Shown in pieces: positions 13,990-16,428 of a stretch of DNA of 16,428 nucleotides. Source of the DNA: Syntrophobacteria bacterium. Lineage in GTDB: Bacteria; Desulfobacterota; Syntrophobacteria; JARFUL01. The notes under the pieces were generated by a model that made no database searches, was not told where the DNA came from, and saw nothing but the letters and a program-made list of their open reading frames with translations. Both the position numbers and the translations under genes were made by a program. Positions within the stretch are counted from its first letter, which is position 1, and the number at the start of each line of letters is the position of its first letter. The stretch covers positions 1-16,428 of the forward strand of contig JARFUL010000280.1 of NCBI GenBank assembly GCA_029289015.1, given 5' to 3'.

Positions 13990-14802
13990 TTACGCGCGAA
14001 GCCCCCCGGCCCAGCGCGAGACCGCGTGTTCAAGAACCCTGAAGAAGGGAACTGAGCCCCCGAGCCCCTTCCTGCCGAAACAGTAGTTTATCTCCAGGAA
14101 CATCGGCTCATCCGAGCCCCGGGGAAAGATCAGGTCGAATCCGGCCAGGTTGACGCCGGTCCTGGCCACCGCGTCCCTCACCGCCGCGATCCCTCTTTTC
14201 AGGAGGCGGGGCTCCCCTTCCCTGTCTATCCTGGCTCCCATCGCGAGGTTGTTGCGGAACTCGCCCTCTCTCTCCTGGCGCCGCCAGTATGCGTAGGCCC
14301 TGTCTCCTATGGCCACCACCCTCATGTCCCGGCCCGCGGAGTCGAGGAACTCCTGGGCCACCACCGGGCCCTGCGCGCCCCGCATGTAGCCCGCGACACC
14401 TTCGAGGGCCGCGTCGAGCTCCCCGGGGCTCCGGGCCAGAAAGACCCCCTGGCCGCCGCCTCCCCAGTGCGCCTTTACCACCAGGGGAAATTTCAGCCCT
14501 TTGGAACTTCTCAGCCCCTCAATACCGGCAAAGAGCCAGGTCTTCGGGTGGTTTAGGCCGAACCGCTCGAAGAAGCGGGCGTTGCCCCATTTTCCCTCGA
14601 GGCCGAACCTGTAGTCGTAGTTGGGAAAGAGGCGCAAGCCCGCCTGGCGGAGAAGCCAGTACTGCCAGCCGCGCACCGCCTGGGAGACCACCGCGCCCCT
14701 GAACCTGCCCGCGTCGGGCCCCCCGAGGAGCCCCATGAGCGCTTCCCGGGTCATGGGCAGCCTCTTGTCGCCCTTGATGCGCGGATGAAACGATACGATC
14801 AT
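13990..14802 (-). CDS. RimK-like ATP-grasp ligase
   Basis: A 270-residue protein with an ATP-grasp core. Motifs: FPLVVKAHWGGGGQGVFLA (Lys110 and a glycine-rich loop at 114-119), VVAQEFLDSAGRDMRVVAIG (Glu151, Arg161), the typical FRNNLAMGA strand with acceptor-side residues, and GFDLIFPRGS ... EPMFLEINYCFG with the metal-binding Asp223, Glu237 and Asn239. This pattern is closest to RimK and glutathione-synthetase-like ligases, which join an amine to a carboxylate using ATP. The N-terminal 85 residues are shorter than in classic RimK. No substrate peptide, peptidase or partner is recognisable nearby, so peptide modification, small-molecule ligation or protein tailing are all possible. The ATG start has AAAGG five bases upstream. 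It lies 91 bp behind the EEP gene. Confidence 0.85.
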   Translation of the reverse strand: MIVSFHPRIKGDKRLPMTREALMGLLGGPDAGRFRGAVVSQAVRGWQYWLLRQAGLRLFPNYDYRFGLEGKWGNARFFERFGLNHPKTWLFAGIEGLRSSKGLKFPLVVKAHWGGGGQGVFLARSPGELDAALEGVAGYMRGAQGPVVAQEFLDSAGRDMRVVAIGDRAYAYWRRQEREGEFRNNLAMGARIDREGEPRLLKRGIAAVRDAVARTGVNLAGFDLIFPRGSDEPMFLEINYCFGRKGLGGSVPFFRVLEHAVSRWAGGLRA

Positions 14803-14893
14803 CTGGACCTTTGGACCGGCGGGCCGAGCCCTCGGACGCTGCGGCCCACCTCTTTCAGTGTCAAAGCCGGACCCTTGGCTCTCGGGCTTCGGG

Positions 14894-15667
14894 TCACCGG
14901 GGCTCTCCGAAATCCGCGTCCGCGACCACGGGAAAGTGATCCGAGGGGTAGCGCCCTTGCCGGCTCTCCCGGATCAGAAAGCAGGCCCTCGGCGTGAAGT
15001 TGCGGGAGAAGAGGATCCAGTCTATCCTCGCGCACTCCGGATGGCCCGTAAACCCGTGGAATGTGTACGAATCTTTCCCGCTGGGCATGCCCAGAACGTC
15101 CCAGGGGTCCACCAGCCCGAGGGGATCGCAGGTGAACAGGCGGTACACCCCGAGCCCGGGCGCTTCGTTCATGTCCCCCGCGACCACCACGGGCCCCTTC
15201 CTCTTTTTGAGGAACTCGAGGATCATGCGCGCGCCCTTTATCCTGGCCATGGCCGAGATGTTGTCCAGGTGGGTGACGAGAAAGGTCAGGGTTTCGCCCC
15301 CCATCCTGAAGAGGCCGTACGCGGCCATCCTGGGCCACTTGGACCCCCAGCTCCTGGACATGGGCACATGGGGGGTCTGGGAGAGCCAGAACTCACCGCC
15401 CTCTATGGGCTCGAGCAGCTCCTCGCGGTAGAGGATGGTGGGCAGCTGGGGCGCGTCTTTGAGGGACCGGCCGGGCGCGTAGACCCGGTAGCCCTCCAGG
15501 CGGCTCTCCAGGTACTCGATCTGGTGGGGAAGCCCCTCCTGGGTGCCCAGGAGGTCGGGCGAGTAATCATTGATGGTCTCGAAAGCCGCGTCCCGCCTGA
15601 ACTCCCAGCTGTTGGGGCCGTCCTCCACGCTGTCGAACCTCAGGTTGAGGGTCATTATCCTGAGCAT
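14894..15667 (-). CDS. Endonuclease/exonuclease/phosphatase (EEP) superfamily protein
   Basis: A 257-residue protein of the DNase I-like fold, with its active-site set intact: Asn8 in TLNLRFD, Glu44 in GTQEGLPHQ, His133 in VTHLDN, Asp165 and Asn167 in VVAGDMNEAP, Asp216 in RIDWILFS, and Asp243-His244 in YPSDHFPVVAD. The group uses Mg2+ to hydrolyse phosphodiesters or phosphomonoesters. The bacterial stand-alone members of about 250 residues include putative nucleases, phospholipases and sugar-phosphate phosphatases, and the substrate here cannot be chosen. No signal peptide. The start is the ATG at 15667, with AAGGGG seven bases upstream. It is likely the first gene of the unit continuing to the ATP-grasp and flavodoxin genes. 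Confidence 0.9.
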   Translation of the reverse strand: MLRIMTLNLRFDSVEDGPNSWEFRRDAAFETINDYSPDLLGTQEGLPHQIEYLESRLEGYRVYAPGRSLKDAPQLPTILYREELLEPIEGGEFWLSQTPHVPMSRSWGSKWPRMAAYGLFRMGGETLTFLVTHLDNISAMARIKGARMILEFLKKRKGPVVVAGDMNEAPGLGVYRLFTCDPLGLVDPWDVLGMPSGKDSYTFHGFTGHPECARIDWILFSRNFTPRACFLIRESRQGRYPSDHFPVVADADFGEPR

Positions 15668-15725
15668 CCCGGGTCCCCTTTCAAGGAGTTGAGCAATCGG
15701 AGGTTTACATGGCTAACTTATTCAT

Positions 15726-15753
15726 ATTATATAGAAAATCCCCGGCCACGCAA
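15726..15753 (-). promoter_or_regulatory. Promoter candidate for the EEP / ATP-grasp / flavodoxin unit
   Basis: On the minus strand a perfect -10 TATAAT (15726-15731) has TTGCGT (15748-15753) 16 bases upstream as a weak -35 (TTG retained). Initiation near 15719 gives a leader of about 51 nt to the ATG at 15667. The -10 box sits in a short AT-rich patch amid GC-rich DNA. Confidence 0.5.
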
Positions 15754-15844
15754 GAAGTATTTCCCGGAGTTTGCCGGGGAACCGGGGCACCGGGCGGGCT
15801 TCACCACCGCGGCACGGAAGGCCGAAAGGGAGGCGCGCGGCTGG

Positions 15845-15865
15845 CCCCGAAGGGGCTAAAGCCCC
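15845..15865 (-). other. Overlapping hairpins at the sirtuin stop codon
   Basis: On the plus strand GGGGCTAAAGCCCC (15852-15865) spans the sirtuin stop codon, and CCCC-GAA-GGGG (15845-15855) shares one arm, so the two are mutually exclusive. There is no long T-tract downstream in the gene's direction, so a strong intrinsic terminator is not supported. It may be a weak or factor-assisted terminator. Confidence 0.4.
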
Positions 15866-16428
15866 TCCCTGAGGCCCAAAAGGGCCTCGCTCGCGCCCAT
15901 GTTGAGCCGCACATCGGGGCTTAGGCCGGGGTTGGCGTTCGGGTCGGGGTTTATGACTATTATCTTCGCGCGAAAAAGCTCCCGCATCTTGAGCGCCATG
16001 TAGTCGTTGGTGGGGACCTCCCCGGAGGAGCCCACGAGGAGGGCCGCGTCCACTTTGGAGGTCTCGATGAACCGGATGAAATCCTGTTCCTGGGTGGGGT
16101 GGCCCACGTAGCCGAAGTCGTTGAACATGAGGATGTGGGGCCTGGCCACGGAGCCGCACAGCTCACACCTGGGGAAATTGGAGGCCCGCATGGTGGACTC
16201 GTCCAGGTCGCAGAGCGGCACCCTTGGCTCGTCCCAGTAGCTCTTTGAGCAGGGGCCCAGGCACTGGAGCCTCCACATGGAGCCGTGGACCTCCCGGACG
16301 AGCCCCTCGGGCACGCCGGAGCGCAGGTGGTAGCCGTCGGTGTTGGTGGTGTGCACGAACCCCGCGAACCTCCCGGACACGAGCCAGTCCCGGATCACCT
16401 CGTAGCCCTTATGGGGCTCGTTTGCGGC
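15856..16428 (-). CDS. Sirtuin (Sir2-family NAD-dependent deacylase), 5' end beyond the window
   Basis: A partial gene; the final 190 residues are visible and the frame stays open to the window edge. The GTG at 16398 is internal, because the codons before it (ANEPHKGYEVIRDWL) continue sirtuin-like sequence. Motifs: FVHTTNTDGYHLRSG (cf. TQNIDGLH), the catalytic histidine in REVHGS, a four-cysteine zinc module (LQCLGPC and PRCELCGS), RPHILMFND (usually RP-x-VV-x-FGE) and a NAD-site ALLVGSSGEVPTNDYM (cf. VGTSL-x-V-x-P) with IIVINPDPN. Sirtuins remove acyl groups from lysines using NAD+. The Asp-Gly-Tyr-His variant and FND replacing FGE are unusual. The N-terminal GAG-x-S motif lies outside the window and could not be checked. 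The EEP gene starts 188 bp downstream. Confidence 0.85.
   Translation of the reverse strand, partial: AANEPHKGYEVIRDWLVSGRFAGFVHTTNTDGYHLRSGVPEGLVREVHGSMWRLQCLGPCSKSYWDEPRVPLCDLDESTMRASNFPRCELCGSVARPHILMFNDFGYVGHPTQEQDFIRFIETSKVDAALLVGSSGEVPTNDYMALKMRELFRAKIIVINPDPNANPGLSPDVRLNMGASEALLGLREGL

Noticed and set aside
13965..14033. Longer N-terminus for the flavodoxin
   Set aside because: The extra codons overlap the ATP-grasp C-terminus, and the ATG at 13964 has a GGAGG at ideal distance and begins the flavodoxin fold directly.
14858..15859. 333-codon plus-strand frame antisense to the EEP gene
   Set aside because: The minus-strand EEP protein has every active-site motif; the plus translation has none.
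15709..15924. Plus-strand 71-codon frame with GGAGG before its ATG
   Set aside because: It runs antisense through the sirtuin C-terminus, its composition is shadow-like (Gly/Arg/Pro-rich), and the initial AT-rich part is explained by the promoter of the EEP gene.

Overview
The window reads as chromosomal DNA of a GC-rich bacterium (about 65% GC in a hand-counted line). It is probably an anaerobe related to Desulfobacterota / former Deltaproteobacteria. The assignment rests on gene content and is tentative: a two-gene biotin-dependent carboxylase whose carboxyltransferase resembles a deltaproteobacterial subfamily, DUF3786/DUF3795-type cysteine-rich proteins, a (Fe-S) domain protein and a sigma-54 activator. 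Coding style is distinctive: AGG (Arg) and ATA (Ile) codons are frequent despite the high GC, and four genes appear to start with TTG behind good Shine-Dalgarno sites. I see no rRNA, tRNA, CRISPR, transposase or phage gene.

Layout, left to right. (1) 22-4526, minus strand, four tightly packed genes transcribed biotin carboxylase -> carboxyltransferase -> PAC2-family protein -> HD-domain hydrolase, with 10-14 bp gaps. The biotin carrier subunit is not in the window. (2) 4804-5328, a minus-strand Nudix hydrolase with a good sigma-70 promoter, divergent from (3) 5427-7351, two tandem plus-strand periplasmic HtrA/DegP-type serine proteases. The first has lost PDZ domains and gained a C-terminal membrane helix; the second keeps one PDZ. 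They are followed by a strong terminator array. (4) 7490-11002, minus strand, a cluster of poorly characterised genes: a DUF3795/DUF3786 fusion protein, then a free DUF3795-type protein, a four-cysteine Fe-S protein, a DUF2007 protein, a free DUF3786 protein and a membrane-anchored TPR protein. The free DUF3795 and DUF3786 genes are split counterparts of the fusion, with identical cysteine spacing in the second cysteine block. This is my best candidate for an undescribed system. (5) 11243-11900, an AT-rich island carrying a GNAT acetyltransferase with its own promoter, probably acquired by transfer. (6) 11967-16428, minus strand: a truncated-at-edge sirtuin, then from a promoter near 15740 an endonuclease/exonuclease/phosphatase-fold protein, a RimK-like ATP-grasp enzyme, a WrbA-like flavodoxin, and a sigma-54 activator with a non-standard N-terminus and a winged-helix-like C-terminus.

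Two imperfect copies of an approximately 85-bp hairpin-rich element (7369-7452 and 10018-10102) lie just downstream of genes, each in the sense orientation and each carrying an intrinsic terminator. They look like copies of a dispersed repeat that also acts as a terminator. Coordinates were counted by hand from the sequence. Domain names come from motif recognition, not database searches.
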